This document shows, one piece after another, positions 51,541 to 64,000 of a DNA stretch of 64,000 bases. The stretch lies in assembly GCA_030248065.1 (NCBI GenBank), contig JASAMV010002558.1, positions 62,001 through 126,000 of the forward strand, written 5' to 3'. Position numbers and translations under genes: made by a program. This DNA comes from Rhynchonema sp. JSB1_4. Taxonomy: Eukaryota; Nematoda; Chromadorea; Monhysterida; Xyalidae. The notes under the pieces are model-generated. The model was given only the letters and a program-made list of their open reading frames with translations, was not told the DNA's origin and searched no databases. Position 1 is the first letter of the stretch; each line of letters opens with the position of its first letter.

Positions 51541-54500
51541 ATGGCGACGACGTCAGTGAACAAAGTTGAGGCATTTCTTCGGAACAAAAAGGAGTCCGCC
51601 AGCACAACAGAACAAGCAGCCAAGTGGAGGCGATTGGAAGAACAGTATTCCAAAAAGTCGGTCTGGTCCTGGCGTGAGGCATATAATTTTTCGTTCCTTA
51701 TAGTAAACGTAAATGGTAAATGTAAACGGTTATGGATTTTATCAGTGTACCGTAAGACCTAAAATACAGTGCTGTGGATGGGAAGGGGGTCCCCCAAAGG
51801 TACAATATCTCCCCCTCGCCAGTACGTACGGTATGTGGCCCCCGCGCTCAGGTACAGTATTTCCCCGTCCCCGTCTCTGGGACGGTATCTCCCCCAATTT
51901 TTCCAAAATTTCACCCCAAAAGGCCAAAAGTGTCCTTTTTGGTCCAAAATGGCTAAAAATCGCGCAAAATCTACCAGAAGTGCAAAAATTTGCGCGGTAC
52001 GTTTTAACTCACCAAAATTGAATTCCCACGAGACCAGTATGGTACAGTATCTCCCCCCAGCCCGCCCCAAACCGGATTTCCAACAGCGTCTTCACGTCAT
52101 GCTCATACATGTACCATCGCAGATCGTCGTATCCCAAAGCGATACTGCTGTATTTTATCAAAGTTGCGAAAGAATTGGTTCTTTATATTTTGTGAAAAAA
52201 ACGAAAAAAACGAAAGATTTCCACATGATAAATTTCCAATTCCAGTACATGATCAAATAACAGGTACAGGGTATTTGGACCCCAAAAACGGCTGTGAAAG
52301 TACACTGTAAAGACACAACGTGTCATTGAGACATAGAAACTGCTCAAAATATCCAAGTTACATTGATTCTGAACTCCAGATGGACGTAGGCATTAATGAA
52401 CCTCCAGAATGTTGAAAAATTGGATTCAAAAACGCTATTTTTGTCAAAAGTTGGACAAACCTTGTCCCGGTTTTTCATGGATCGAAATTTGTTTTCGGTT
52501 GAAAAAATGGCCCGGTTTTTTCGTTTTTTTTCATGAAAAATAGAAACCCATTCTGTTCCATTCATAAGTAACTACATATTTTATTTCAGATTATGGCATC
52601 CGTTGACGCAGACATTGCTCTCCTACGTGAATGATAAAGAATTCTGCAAGGATGTCGATTTATACGAGGTGAGTGAATGGCCTGTTTCTTTGTCCTTTCT
52701 TCATCACGCTTTCGTGTGGCTCGCAAGTTGTCAGGGACAAATTTGCAGAAGAAGGGTAAACGGTCCGCACAGCTCGTCCTTGTATTACTGTTGCACGCAG
52801 TCAGTGTATCATGTGGCCCTTTTCGAGCCGTCGAAATTTTCACACTATTTTCAGCTGTACCAGAAGTTCATCGACGACTTCAAACATCGCGTCAATCCGC
52901 TGGCGCTCGTTCAATTGTCGTTGCCGATCTCGAAGACCATTGCAGGCGTGTTGTGCTTGTGTGAATTGTGTTTTCATTTTTGCAATGTGTTATTTTTGTG
53001 CTGGTTTTTATATATGCAGTGTAATTTTCGTGTTGGCCGTTCCAGATCAACAGGCCGGCGAAACATTCCTTGGCGAGATCGAGCACGTCGTCAAATCGCA
53101 TCCGGAAAGCGTGATTCTGTGTCGGACGGGCGTTGTCGACCTGATGTTGGCCGATAAGGATGCCAAAAATCGATGTCCGCACATCGGAAAAGTGGCCGTG
53201 AGTCTATGTAGTGACCGAAAATCACACCTTGTGTGTGTGAATGCATGTTGTTACACTTTTGTATCCATTTTTAGGATAAGCTGAAGGAACTCGAATCGAT
53301 GATCGACGCGATCGAAGGCGTCAGCCCTGTTCATGGACCGTTCTATAAAGTTGGCTTGGTTCAGATACGGTTGTTTTCGTGATTCTAGCACGCTGAATTG
53401 CAAACAACTTGAGTTTTACGAAACCTTCATGGTTTTGCGGCATCTTTTTGAGCGAACGTTCAGGTGTCGGCCACATACCGTCGTGAGATCGGTGACCACA
53501 GTGGTTTCTATCGCGAAGCGCTACGGTATCTCGGTTGTGTCGAATTTGAGACTGGTTGGTGTGTTTATTTTTTTTTGAATATGTTTGCTCAGATAGGAAT
53601 TTAAAACTCACTTCTTTTTTGTTTCAGTGGAGGACAAGCAGATTTGGGCAGTGTGCCTTGCCGTCGCTGCGCTGCTCGCCACGGACGTGTATAATTTTGG
53701 TGAATTGGTTCGTATTCTCGCTTGTTCCGTTTGATGCTTCAATTCGATGCGTATCATTATAAGGGAAGGACTTGTTGAAATTAGTCAGGCAGTCGGCATC
53801 GCCGTCTTTCTCTGATGATTATCAAACATGTTGCCCTTTACATGGTGATTTAGTGAACGTTTTTTGCGCCGTTGAGAAATGTTTTCTTGTTACATTAACC
53901 GTCTTGCCGGATCAGGAACTACACTGCGATACACACGAGCAAACTACGCCAACCCGAGCTCGATTTCGCAGCTGGTATGCCCACAAAACGAATGGAAAAA
54001 GAAAATGCTCATGTACCACGTTGTATTCTACAACGTGTAACATTTGCCAAAGCAGCCACGTATGAATGTTTCACTAATCCGCCACCTCCGAAATCGGGCT
54101 CGTGTTGGCGCAGAGTTACTATACACGTTATGTACCGTACTATGTAGTGAGCACTGTTTCCGAAAATTGCAGTCTTGATCGTGTCAGTTCGCTGGAAAAG
54201 GGCATAGCCATTGTTCATCCGCTGTTTTTTCTAAAACTGATTTCTTCTCGAGGTTCTGCGTTACAGCGGTATTGTCAAGCATTGGTCAAGTTTTCGGCTT
54301 TCTTTATCTGAGTAACGGGAAGCAGTGCTGTGTTTGCAGCTGGCGCTGCCGATCATCGACGTTCTACGCCAAATGAAGGAAGAATGGCTAGTGCAAGTGT
54401 TGATGGCCGTGAATGAAGGCAATATGGAGAAATTCATGTCGTTGAAGAAACACTGGGAAAACAGTCCATATACGGATCTGAAGACGTCCAATCAAGTGAT

Positions 54501-55484
54501 TGTCGAGAAGACACGGCTGTTGTGCGTGATGGAGGTCGGGTAATTGGAGTGGTTCATGATTTAGAAAGTTTTTAATCGAATCTAGTTCGAATCGTGGAAA
54601 CGTATGAAAGACTGGGTGGTAATAACTGGGTGCTGCAAAGGCAGTAGCTTCTTTTTCTTGGTTTCTGGGGGGGGTGCCTGGCGATTGTGCGGCGAGCGAG
54701 GTTGCCCTAAAAATGTTTCGCGGTCTGCATAAAACTTGCTGAGTGACTGAGCAGTGAGCAATCTGGGTAGAACATTGAAAGCATGCAGAAGACTAAAACA
54801 TGACCACTGGTAGGTATTATCTTTTCAATTATGGTTTGTTGTCGTTATTGTTACAGATGGGTTTCGAACGCAACACATTGTCGGGCGATATCACGTTCGC
54901 GCAGATCGCAAAACGCGCGTGTATCAAAAAAAACGAGGTCGGTATGAAACTCGATTTTTGATAATTTCTACGTTTTGCTTTTCCAAATAATTTCAAACCA
55001 TTCTTCTTTGTCAGGTCGAGCCCCTGGTGATGAAAGCCTTATCTCTCGGTCTGATCAAGGGCTCATTGAATTACTGTAACAAGACCGTGTCGATTACGTG
55101 GGTGCAACCCAGAGTGCTCAGCAAACAACAGGTGCGTTTAGTTGGGTATCTGTCTACATGCCGTTGCTGCAATCCCTGGGGTGTAATGCTTTTCTCTTAT
55201 TCGGTTTGGGAGCTTCGCCTTATTTCGGTTTTTTTGTTTCGGTATTATTTACCTGCATGAATCGTTCTACGTATTATAACAAAATAGCGTTTCACATTGT
55301 TTCATACACCGTGGAACCAAAACATTTCTACGTTGAGCTCGTTCGATATTACTTGATCACATTTATAATGTTTCATTTTCAGATCAATTCGCTGGCAGAA
55401 GTGTTCGGCACGTGGGCACAAGCCGTCGGCACGCTGGCTGATGTGCTCGAAGTACAGGCTGATGCTCTGCTCGTCAAAACATGA
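51541..55484 (+). CDS. PSMD13: 26S proteasome non-ATPase subunit 13 (Rpn9)
   Basis: PCI-domain subunit of the proteasome 19S lid. Exons: 51541-51656, 52590-52668, 52855-52945, 53046-53197, 53275-53349, 53464-53554, 53628-53707, 54340-54534, 54857-54937, 55015-55131, 55383-55484; 392 codons against about 376 in vertebrates. Landmarks along the family are [79 protein letters not shown], then the winged-helix part [36 protein letters not shown]. The start ATG follows an in-frame stop, and a TTTGCAG at 51477 suggests a 5' UTR exon. The third exon appears to use a GC donor (GCAG|GCGTGT at 52946): this is the join that restores family length and phase. The first intron carries repeat mosaic at 51765-52070. 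Confidence 0.93.
51765..52070. repeat. Repeat mosaic inside PSMD13 intron 1
   Basis: ACAGTATCTCCCCC-type units alternate with AT-rich CCAAAATGG-type stretches, as at 38050-38290. No coding role. Confidence 0.65.
53934..54119. mobile_element. TA-type MITE, copy 2
   Basis: Lies in a PSMD13 intron. It has the same inverted ends (CAAACTACGCCAACCCGAGC facing GGGCTCGTGTTGGCGCAG) with eroded outermost bases and the same core including TACCACGTTGTATTCTACAA. Confidence 0.7.
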
Positions 55485-56755
55485 TCGGGTGCATTTGTTT
55501 CTGGAATGATGACGATTTTATGTGGCAATTTTAGTTTCTCTGATCGTTTGTTTTGTTATCGCTGTTTTTTGTTGTTCGTTGCTCCGTTTTGCGCAGTTAT
55601 TGCACGTTGCTTGAATTGGAGGTGTGCCAACAAGAAGATGCAAAAGTTTGCGGATCGAAAAGTCGAGCTGGCCTGAGAGTCGCTTTCTCCAATAACAACA
55701 CTACACATCTGGGCCACAATTGTTCCGAGTATTTATGCTGAATGTGATGCACAATATCCCATCCATTTCCCCATCTAAGTGATAAAAAGCTTCGTCTGTC
55801 GATCAAACAAGCGATTGATAATACTTTTCGTTGTCTCCGTGTCTCACTGACACGCCGTTCTATCAGCTTGAACGGAATATTTTTTACGACTTTTCCACCG
55901 TTTTTTTGTCAGTTTAGGGTCAAAGAACGCCAGATATCGTTGTACGGTCCTATTTTGAGGTTGATTTATGATTCGACAAGTCAACATTAATCAGCTGGCG
56001 GCAGGACAATGGTGAATAGCCCACTCACACCGCCGCTGTCTACTGATCGGAATTCGGTTAGGTTGTGTCTTTCGTTGTAGAGAGTAAAGTTTTGGTTATT
56101 GGTCGGTCCGGTCTGGTTTGCGAAAAACATTCTCACATGGCCAGTAAGGAAATCATTTTGAGTCCAGCCAGGTTGCCGCCGGTCTGGTTTGCACCTTGCA
56201 GTTTTCCTGCCATCAGACATTTCGCGACAGTATTTTAGACAAAAATCTATTAAGGTAAGGATGTTTGTGGCAAAGAAACGTTCGGCTATTGCGCTTGTTT
56301 TTCTCAATCTCGAATCAGCTTGAAGTAGGTAAAGTAAAACTACGCCAACACGAGCCCGATTTCGTAGCTGGCAAAATGGTGAAACATTCAGACATGGCTG
56401 CTGATTTGGGAAACGTAACACGTTGTGGAATACAACGTGGAGCATGATGATTTTCTCTTTCTTTGCGTTTTGCAAGTTCATCACCTCCGAAATCGGGCTC
56501 GTGTTGGCGTAGTTTGCCTTTATACTTCTTATTATTTTACGTTAAATTTTATGATGGTGCAAAAAATATTGAGGGACTGCTCGTTCTTGATATTGTGGAA
56601 ACCTATCCGTTCCGCGAAACATTTCGCGCCATTACCTTGCGCCACACAGTATTTGTCAGATATAGTGAAATTGATAAAATTACGCTAAAAGTAATCAAAA
56701 TTAAAAAGCGGAGATTTGTTTTCAGAGCCCTCACGCTTGTGCAACTGTCGAACTA
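55485..56755. other. PSMD13-GMPS spacer
   Basis: 1.27 kb between two genes on the same strand. It contains MITE copy 3 and, by position, the GMPS promoter. A TTTTCAG at 56719-56725 could be the acceptor of a GMPS 5' UTR exon. No further gene seen. Confidence 0.5.
56330..56524. mobile_element. TA-type MITE, copy 3
   Basis: In the PSMD13-GMPS spacer, with the core inverted relative to copies 1 and 4. Ends are AAACTACGCCAACACGAGCC and GTTGGCGTAGTTTGCCTTTA. Confidence 0.75.
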
Positions 56756-59700
56756 ATGGACTGCAGTGTTGGTGATGGCAATACGACAATGGCAACAATC
56801 GCATCGGATAGTGCGCTGACGAATAACAATATGGTTGTCAATGACAGGGTGGCCATTTTGGATGCGGGGGCACAATACGGAAAGGTGAGGTTTGGGATTT
56901 GTTTCGATTTGTGATTAAACTACTTGGTTTTTGTTTAAAAGTTGGGACTACCGTCAGCGTGGTTTTTTTGGTGGAGGGATCTACAAAAACCACTGTTACA
57001 ATGTGGGCGGGAAGTTGTATCGAATTCCGAACACCGCTTGGGCCGACCTTCCATCCCTCATCATTATCTTGTGAAACATCAGGTGATCGACCGTCGTGTG
57101 CGCGAGTTGAACGTTGAGTCGGTGCTGTTGCCTCTGGACACGCCGGCAGAGAAGATAAAGGCGTTGGCATTTCGGTGAAACTGGGTTTGGGCTGGCTTTT
57201 TTTGTCCTTCGTCGACGTTAAGCGGTGTTTTCGGTGTTGGCTTTTTTGAAGCGGTTTGTTATCTGTCTGTCTGGTATGACCGATCACCCTTCTGAGGAGT
57301 TTGCATGATTGACTTGAAACATCACCGACCAGTCGTTCTGATGGTTGAAAAGTGGGCAAAAACATCTGCTGGCATCAGGCTTTCGTTCGTTCTTCTCTCT
57401 TTGCTGAAGAAAGCTTTTGCTTGGTGCACGTACTGTACTGGACTGTGCGTTGGGTGGATAATAATCGGAGGCCTTCCCAAGCTCATAAAAATATAAAAAG
57501 TAGTATATATATAAAAAATAGACAAAAGTGCGCAAAATCAACGCTCCACTTGCACAAGTTGATGTTTCAGTGCAATAATCATTAGCGGCGGGCCGAGTTC
57601 CGTGAACGCTGTTGATTGCGTACCTTTCGACAATCGCATTTTTGCACTTGGTATTCCCGTCCTGGGCATTTGCTATGGTTTTCAGGTGCGTTGTAACAAT
57701 TCTTTTATGATTTGTGCTTTTTGAGTGGTTTAATTAATTTTATAGGTTAGGTAGGACCTGCACAGTGGGGCCTATTTCTATCAACCTTGGTGAATGATCC
57801 AATTGCGCTTTGCGATGTGACTATGAGTGAAAGTTTCAAGATTTCTTGCCAGCGGTAATAATTTGAAACTTCATGAAGTTGCCTTTTTAAGTTTTGAAAA
57901 ATCATTTTTGCTGCATATCCCATTGGTGACCAAGATTGAACCGATGTTTTCAAAGTCTGATATTTGACAATAGTCTTTCTGTTTCCAGTTAGTCCACAAA
58001 CATTTCGACGGCACAGTTGAGAAGCTGGTGAATCGCGAAGACGGAACGCACGTAATCAATGTGGACACAAGTTGTCGGTTGTTCAGGTATACAGTCCTGC
58101 CTCTTCCTTGGGAACTTTTCCAGGCAGTGTCGGACAGTTTGGACCAGAATTCGTCCACAACATAGGCAATACGTACGTAATACGTGTGGCAAACGTTGAT
58201 TTTTTTGCATCCATAGGTAGGTTCTCGGGTCGTAATGGGTACTAAAAATTCCGGATCGGTATCTGAATTCCTGGCAAAGTTCGGATTCTGGAATTTGAGA
58301 TTTTGTTAGGATTTAAATTTTTCAGGTTCATTTTATCCAATTGACGAATGCGACAATCAAGACCACCTTGTCTCTGCGCTACATAAGTGGTCTTCGTGAA
58401 ACATTTTCTCGCACCTGATAATCGATTGTTTGATTTGCAGCGGTCTTGAGCCCGAACAACAAGTGCTACTAACGCATGGCGACAGCATCCGCTCGGTGTG
58501 CGGCGGTGGGTTCAAAGTGGTCGCTAAATCCGGCCCGCTTATTGCTGGTTAGGTGCGGAAATTTTTATCCCTTTTAGTCTTTTTTAGGATTCCTAACCTT
58601 CTGATGCGCCATGCTTGGATCACCGCAGTTGTTCGAGTTCGAACTGATTACAACTGGTTCTGATTGAAGTTTTGGAAACTGACAGTTCAAATATCCACCA
58701 TCGAGGTTATCATGCGCGCGTTTGAGCTTCGGCGACAAACCAAAATCAAATGATGAGATGAACAGGGCCTTTTTGGTTGCCTGTTTGAACCTGTTCTCGT
58801 AAGCAAGCAGTTCACCAGGTTATCGGCGCTAACAGGGCAAATGGTCATTGCTCACCACTTTTTGACTGAGGGCACTGTTGTCACATCGTTCTGCCAATTT
58901 GCCCTCCCACCCATCCAGCCATTGCACACGAGGACCTGCGCATCTACGGCGTCCAGTTCCATCCCGAGGTCGATCTAACGCGAAACGGGCGTCAAATGCT
59001 GCACAATTTCCTCCTTGATGTGTCAGGCTGCAAGGCGACGTACACGGTCGAAAACAGGGAACTGCACATGATACAGGAGATCAGGGACAGTGTGCCGCCA
59101 GGCTACAAGACGCTGGTTGGTTGTGTATTATGTATTTATGTGATGGTTTGGATCAAACGTGGGGATCCTTCCTGTCTGCTCTTGGGTCACGTGACGTTCT
59201 TCATCAACGACAGATCGTCCAGCTTTTACCACTTTACGTCAACGTGGCACTAATGCAAGAGATTTTAAAATTTGCACTGCACCACTGACGAGTCTTTTTT
59301 CATGTTTGTTTTGTTTTTGTTCGGGTTTGAAACCATTCGGAGTTCAGGAACAAATTGTACGTTGACGGTTGTCACATTCATGGTTGACCCAAAACATTTT
59401 TCGCAGCATTGCATGGCATTGATAGGACCGTAAACCGTGGGCCCACCTAAAATAAACGCGCTCTACATCATGGCACACGCAGATTGACACTTATACATGC
59501 GTGCACACGCACAGGTGATGGTGTCAGGCGGCGTGGACTCGACCGTGTGCGCTGCACTGTTGCATCGCGCACTGTCAGCTGAGCAGGTAGTGGCCGTGCA
59601 CATTGACAACGGATTCATGCGAAAGGACGAAAGTGATCGGGTGATGCAGGCGCTCACCAAATTGGGATTGCGACCACACGGTCAGTTCTTGAGTGGTGGC

Positions 59701-62700
59701 AGGGGCAGAACAGGTGGTTTGAGAATGGAATTTGGAGCACGCGAAATGTTACGCACACAGCACTTTGTGCGAAACTGAGCGTGGTTACACAGCTGTGTAA
59801 AGGCAAACTACGCCAACACGAGCCCGATTTCGAAGCTGGTGTGTATTCAAAACTAATAGAAACAGAAAATCATCATGCTCCACTTTGTATTCTTCAACGT
59901 GTAACATTTCCCAAATCAGCAGCCACGTATGAATGTTTCACTACTCTGCCAGCTGCGAAATCGGGCTCGTGTTGGCGTAGTTTGCCTATAGACTGAGATT
60001 ACGGCAAGAATAGCTCCACTCCATTGCGTTTTTTCTCACTGTTTTTTGTTGTTGATTTATGTCTTGTTTGCAACGCCCTGGCCTGGATTAATGCCCGGCT
60101 ATGTGCCTTGGACAGGCCACGCGGTGCGTGAAGCGTGGAGCACAATATCTTCACCATAATAACAAGACACCTATAGCCTATCGCAAAAGCGAAAAAATGT
60201 TTCGTTTGAACCATGAATATACGTAAGAAACCTCGCCTCGTTAATTCGTTGACCAACATGCATGACGCGATGTGAAATTAGAAAAACGTTAATTTACTGA
60301 ACAAAGAACCGGTTCCATCTTCTTCACAACATTGCAGTGTACAAAGGCAAGATGGCGTTTCTGTCCAGTCACTCGTACTACCCGGACAGGGAGACGGGCA
60401 AGTCGATGGAAACACCGAAATTATGTCACGTCGCTGATCCGGAGCTAAAACGACTGATCATTGGCGAAACGTTCATGAAAGTTGGTGCTGCTGGTTTTTG
60501 TCGTGTTATTTTTGCGTTTTCTTTATTTCCATTCCACGCTATGAACCGCGCAAGGGCGGATCCAGTGGGGGCACAGGGGCCGTGCGCCCCCTCCTTTGGT
60601 CCACTTGGCCCCTGATAGCGGGCACTGTTTCGGAAGGAAAAGGGACCCCTAAATCGCAGGATTTTCACTCTGACACACTTCAAAAGTCCAAAAATCGCGC
60701 GCTTGGCGCACATTGTCACATTCTGCACGAAACTTAGTATAAAAAGCGCGAAATTCTAAACAAGTACTATATAAAAATGACTTTCCATTTGGCCCCTCCC
60801 TTGGCCAAAAGCTGGCTCCGCCACTGGAATCGCGTCAACCATTGATTGCGTGGAAAGTTTGCCGATTTTTGTTGGGATCGGGGTCTGTGGTAAAATTGTT
60901 CCAAGCCGGTTGACCGGTGTCAAACCGTTTTCTAAGCAGTAAACGAACAATCTTTGCGGTGGGCAAAATTGTAACAGAATGCGGTTGGAGCAGGCGCTTT
61001 GACAAGCTGACTCAGATGTGAGTCGTTGATACTGGCCCCATGTGATTTTTCAAGCTTTGGGCATGATAATCCCTGATGATAACAATCATGTGACGTTGGT
61101 GTCTTCTTCACGGCAGCGTTTACGAATGCGCCGCAATTTTCTGACCGATTCCTTTCTTCGTGTCTCGCCTAACGATCCTGCTTTCCAATTCAGGCAAAAG
61201 ACGAGATGTTGGCCGATCTGCGCCTTGACCAATCGAAGATCCTGTTGGCGCAGGGCACACTGCGACCGGATTTGATCGAAAGTGCATCCTCGCTGGCCTC
61301 GTCTCACGCCGATACGATTAAGACGCATCACAATGACACGCCCGGTGTGAGGCAGCTCAGGGCAAAGGTATATATTTGGGTTTCGATTTTTACAAACTCA
61401 GAAGACTTCGATTTGGGGGAATTTCGTTGGGTTGTTGATATGCACTGCTTTGCTGGTATCGGGGGTTGTTTGCTCAACGGACTGACCACTTGATTTTTGA
61501 CATGAGAATATTTCGTGATTTTTTGAGAGTTGCAATATCGACCAACGTAAAAGTTGATTGTTGGAAGTTCGTGGACAACTTTTAGCTTGGTCGAATCGAA
61601 TCTGCAATTAAAACAGATTATTCACTAAACACCCCTCAAGTATAAGATCATATTGCAAGACCAATTCAAGGCGCGGAGTCAGTCTCTCCAACCACAATGT
61701 ATCTCCAAAGTCCATGATGAGTGTGCCTGATATTTCAGGGCAAAGTGATCGAACCGTTGAAAGACTTCCACAAGGACGAAGTACGCCGACTGGGCAGAGC
61801 GTTGGATTTGCCTGCCGATATTGTCAACCGACATCCGTTCCCTGGTTAGCTTCTTTTGTGTTGATACATTATGAGCATTAGTGCCAATCGTATTAGTTAT
61901 ATCTCGTGGTTTTTTTATACATGACGTGATACTTGATGCAACGTGCAGCAAGGTTTTCGTGAAATTTTGCATCAAGAAGGCATAAGAACGCTTTTGTGCG
62001 AAGAACCAGAACCGTGGTAGCTGTGCACTCGTGTTCCACTATATACTCCTTCATACACATGCGCTCGGCACCAATATTCTAAATTTATAGATGATCGATC
62101 GGTATATGACACATTATCAACGCAGGTCCCGGCCTGGCCATCCGCATTCTATGCTGTTTCGACGCCTACAAACCTCCGGATTTCCGCACCTCCGCCACGC
62201 TGCTGTCGACAATGCTCAAATTTGGAATGGCTGAACAAGAGGTAAACGGTAGCTGATGTGATTTTTATTTCGCTATTGGAAGGAACTTTTTTGATCACCC
62301 TATAATTGCACGACAGGATGCGGCAGTTCACCACGTTCAGTCGAGTCTGGGGGGATTCGCACAGGATTTCGAACGTTTGCGTCACGTGACCAGCGAGCGT
62401 AGTCCGACCATACATGGCACATTGCTGCCGTTGAGGACTGTTGGTGTACAGGTACGTGCAATTCGGGAATATTAGTGCCGTGTGTATGAGCTGGTTGTGC
62501 TTTTGTACACGCGCTCAGCTTGCGCCAGCCAGATAATTTTTGTGTTCTGTAACATAAACGCAGCTGCGTTGTGATCGGAGTTTTTTAGATATTTTTTGGT
62601 GCAATTTGCCCAATAAAAACTTATTTGCACCTAAAGATTGGGAGTTTAGGTGCACCTAGAATTTTCACATTTTACACCTAAAATGTCTAAAATCTGTCGA

Positions 62701-64000
62701 TTTGCCCCTAAACTGCAAGTTGGACAAAATTTGCACTTGGAAAATTTTGAAAACAATCCTTGACTGTGATCTAATAATCTGTGTGTGTGGGAAATTAAAC
62801 AATGCGCGAAGGTTATACGCACGGCATCAACATTCTACATTTGGATGTCAGCAATGGTCATATTGCCCTGATATATCAGGGTGACAGTCGTTCGTACAGC
62901 TACGTGGCGGCGCTGAGCAGCGCGCAACAACCACCACCCTGGGCGACGTTGATGTTCTTGGCGCGCATCATTCCCAATGTCATTCGCACGGTCAATCGGT
63001 CAGTTTGGATGCGAAACGGTTGTTTCGTCCATTTTGTGTACCGTCTGCCCTGTTTATAGTCGCATGGCACAGTTGAGTGGTTGTGTAATGTACCGGATAT
63101 GGTACTGACTGACGGGTTTGCGTTGCTGGCTTCGTGCTGCGGGTAATGGTTTGAATTGATCAAGTTGTCTTTTGTCGGGCACGGCGCACGGCCGTAAGTG
63201 AAACCTCGGTGTGAATGTGCGAAGTTGTTCATAAAAGGTTGCCGCTGTGCGGTTCACGATAAGCATAACCAACCTATGATGTTTCAGTGTGGTGTATATA
63301 TTCGGCGAGCCAATCGCACATCCAACAATCGATGACGTCACACCCACACTGTTGTGTGAGCCCACAATCGAACAGGCACAAGAGGCTGATTATTGGGCGA
63401 CCAAGGTGCTGCATGAATCGGGAGAGGCACACAATGTGCAGCAGGTATGGCAATGAATCGATCACGCTTGTTTTGTGATCCCTCAAGTGGGCCACATTTG
63501 TAAAGGTCAGTCGCTCTGACGACAATTGGATGACCGTCTCGTGCAGCCGACAACTGACCACTTTGGCTACGCACCCACGACCAAGGCCTAGAATACCTCG
63601 AATGCACATAATCCATAAAAGTAACGCTTCCTGTTCTTGTCATGCAATGCAACATGTCATTGGTTGATTGTCAACTCCGTGTCTCAATGTTGGCTAGCTG
63701 CAAGCACAACGCAAACAGACACGGCGATGGGATCAAACCGATTACGATCATGTGGCATTGTCGAACTAAAGACGCCTCGATATTTGCTCTCAGCTCTTTC
63801 TTCCTTCAGCGTGACATTTTTGAAACCCATCTTCAAATCAGCAGGAGCAAACCTCGATTCATGAGGTCTGCTCCATTTCTGCTGATGTTTCAACAACCGT
63901 ATATGAACACAGATGCCGGTGGTGCTTGTGCCAGTCGACTTCGAGCGCGACTCTCCCTCCGCACCAAGTGTGCGTCGTAGCGTGTGTCTACGACCGTTTG
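56756..64000 (+). CDS. GMPS: GMP synthase (glutamine-hydrolysing), 3' partial
   Basis: Converts XMP, ATP and glutamine to GMP, the last step of de novo guanine nucleotide synthesis. Exons: 56756-56884, 57083-57174, 57571-57685, 57989-58086, 58441-58547, 58919-59115, 59515-59680, 60338-60480, 61194-61367, 61739-61844, 62126-62241, 62317-62451, 62880-62998, 63288-63444, 63913 to beyond 64000; about 647 codons in phase. The class I amidotransferase domain has [22 protein letters not shown], the nucleophile in GICYG (about 57670), THGDS and VQFHPEV. The ATP-pyrophosphatase domain has SGGVDST at 59524 and [13 protein letters not shown]. The dimerisation part has [20 protein letters not shown] and the start of the last exon, [13 protein letters not shown]. 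All catalytic motifs expected before the break are intact. The C-terminus lies outside the window. Confidence 0.95.
58780..58850. repeat. Dispersed GTGCACCAGGTCATCG element in a GMPS intron
   Basis: Diverged copy: GTTTGAACCTGTTCTCG, then TTCACCAGGTTATCGGCG and GGGCAAATGGTCATTG. Confidence 0.45.
59799..59989. mobile_element. TA-type MITE, copy 4
   Basis: In a GMPS intron. Ends are AAAGGCAAACTACGCCAACA and the inverted TGTTGGCGTAGTTTGCCTAT with TA flanks. It is very similar to copy 1, suggesting recent spread. Confidence 0.8.
60551..60826. mobile_element. hAT-type MITE in a GMPS intron
   Basis: 276 bp with short inverted ends CAAGGGCGGATCCAG and CTGGCTCCGCCACTG. Flanks are GAACCGCG (60543-60550) and GAATCGCG (60827-60834), an 8-bp target duplication with one mismatch. 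Non-coding; the interior contains CGCGCGCTTGGCGC. Confidence 0.75.

Overview
The window is nuclear DNA from an invertebrate animal. Genes are split into many short coding exons with spliceosomal introns, and one gene is a receptor protein tyrosine phosphatase with fibronectin III domains, one membrane span and two phosphatase domains, an architecture restricted to metazoans. I cannot name the phylum from the sequence. All gene models were built by hand from splice sites, reading phase and family knowledge, with no transcript data.

Layout. (1) 324-19092, plus strand: a Lar-type (type IIA) receptor phosphatase, missing its 5' end. (2) 19093-25345: intergenic DNA dominated by palindromes, including a 1.65 kb nested foldback structure. 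(3) 25346-26410, plus: a small, probably mitochondrial pentapeptide-repeat-like protein. (4) 33895-27238, minus: a complete 17-exon L-fucose kinase gene, convergent with (3), carrying two recognisable mobile elements in its introns. (5) 35.5-39.1 kb: a mosaic of short GC-rich repeats, then one isolated, frameshifted exon of mitochondrial processing peptidase beta. (6) 40061-47867, plus: a 24-exon open gene of about 1350 codons that joins a Mutator-like (MULE) transposase to a ubiquitin-specific-protease (USP, C19) domain, with a linker grown by tandem exon duplication. (7) 48.3-51.4 kb: repeats, long poly-C tracts and a hAT-type MITE. (8) 51541-55484, plus: proteasome lid subunit PSMD13/Rpn9. 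(9) 56756-64000, plus: GMP synthase, cut off by the window end.

The cellular genes are housekeeping or signalling genes with no evident shared pathway. Proteolysis appears twice (USP domain and proteasome lid), but I read that as coincidence. What ties the window together is transposition: at least four MITE families, a miniature Helitron, foldback elements and the MULE-USP gene sit in introns and between genes.

The two most unusual observations are the MULE transposase-USP fusion with intact candidate catalytic residues of both enzymes, and a 10-mer (TGATGTTTCA or its complement) found 17 times in 64 kb, six times as part of the inferred 3' splice site.
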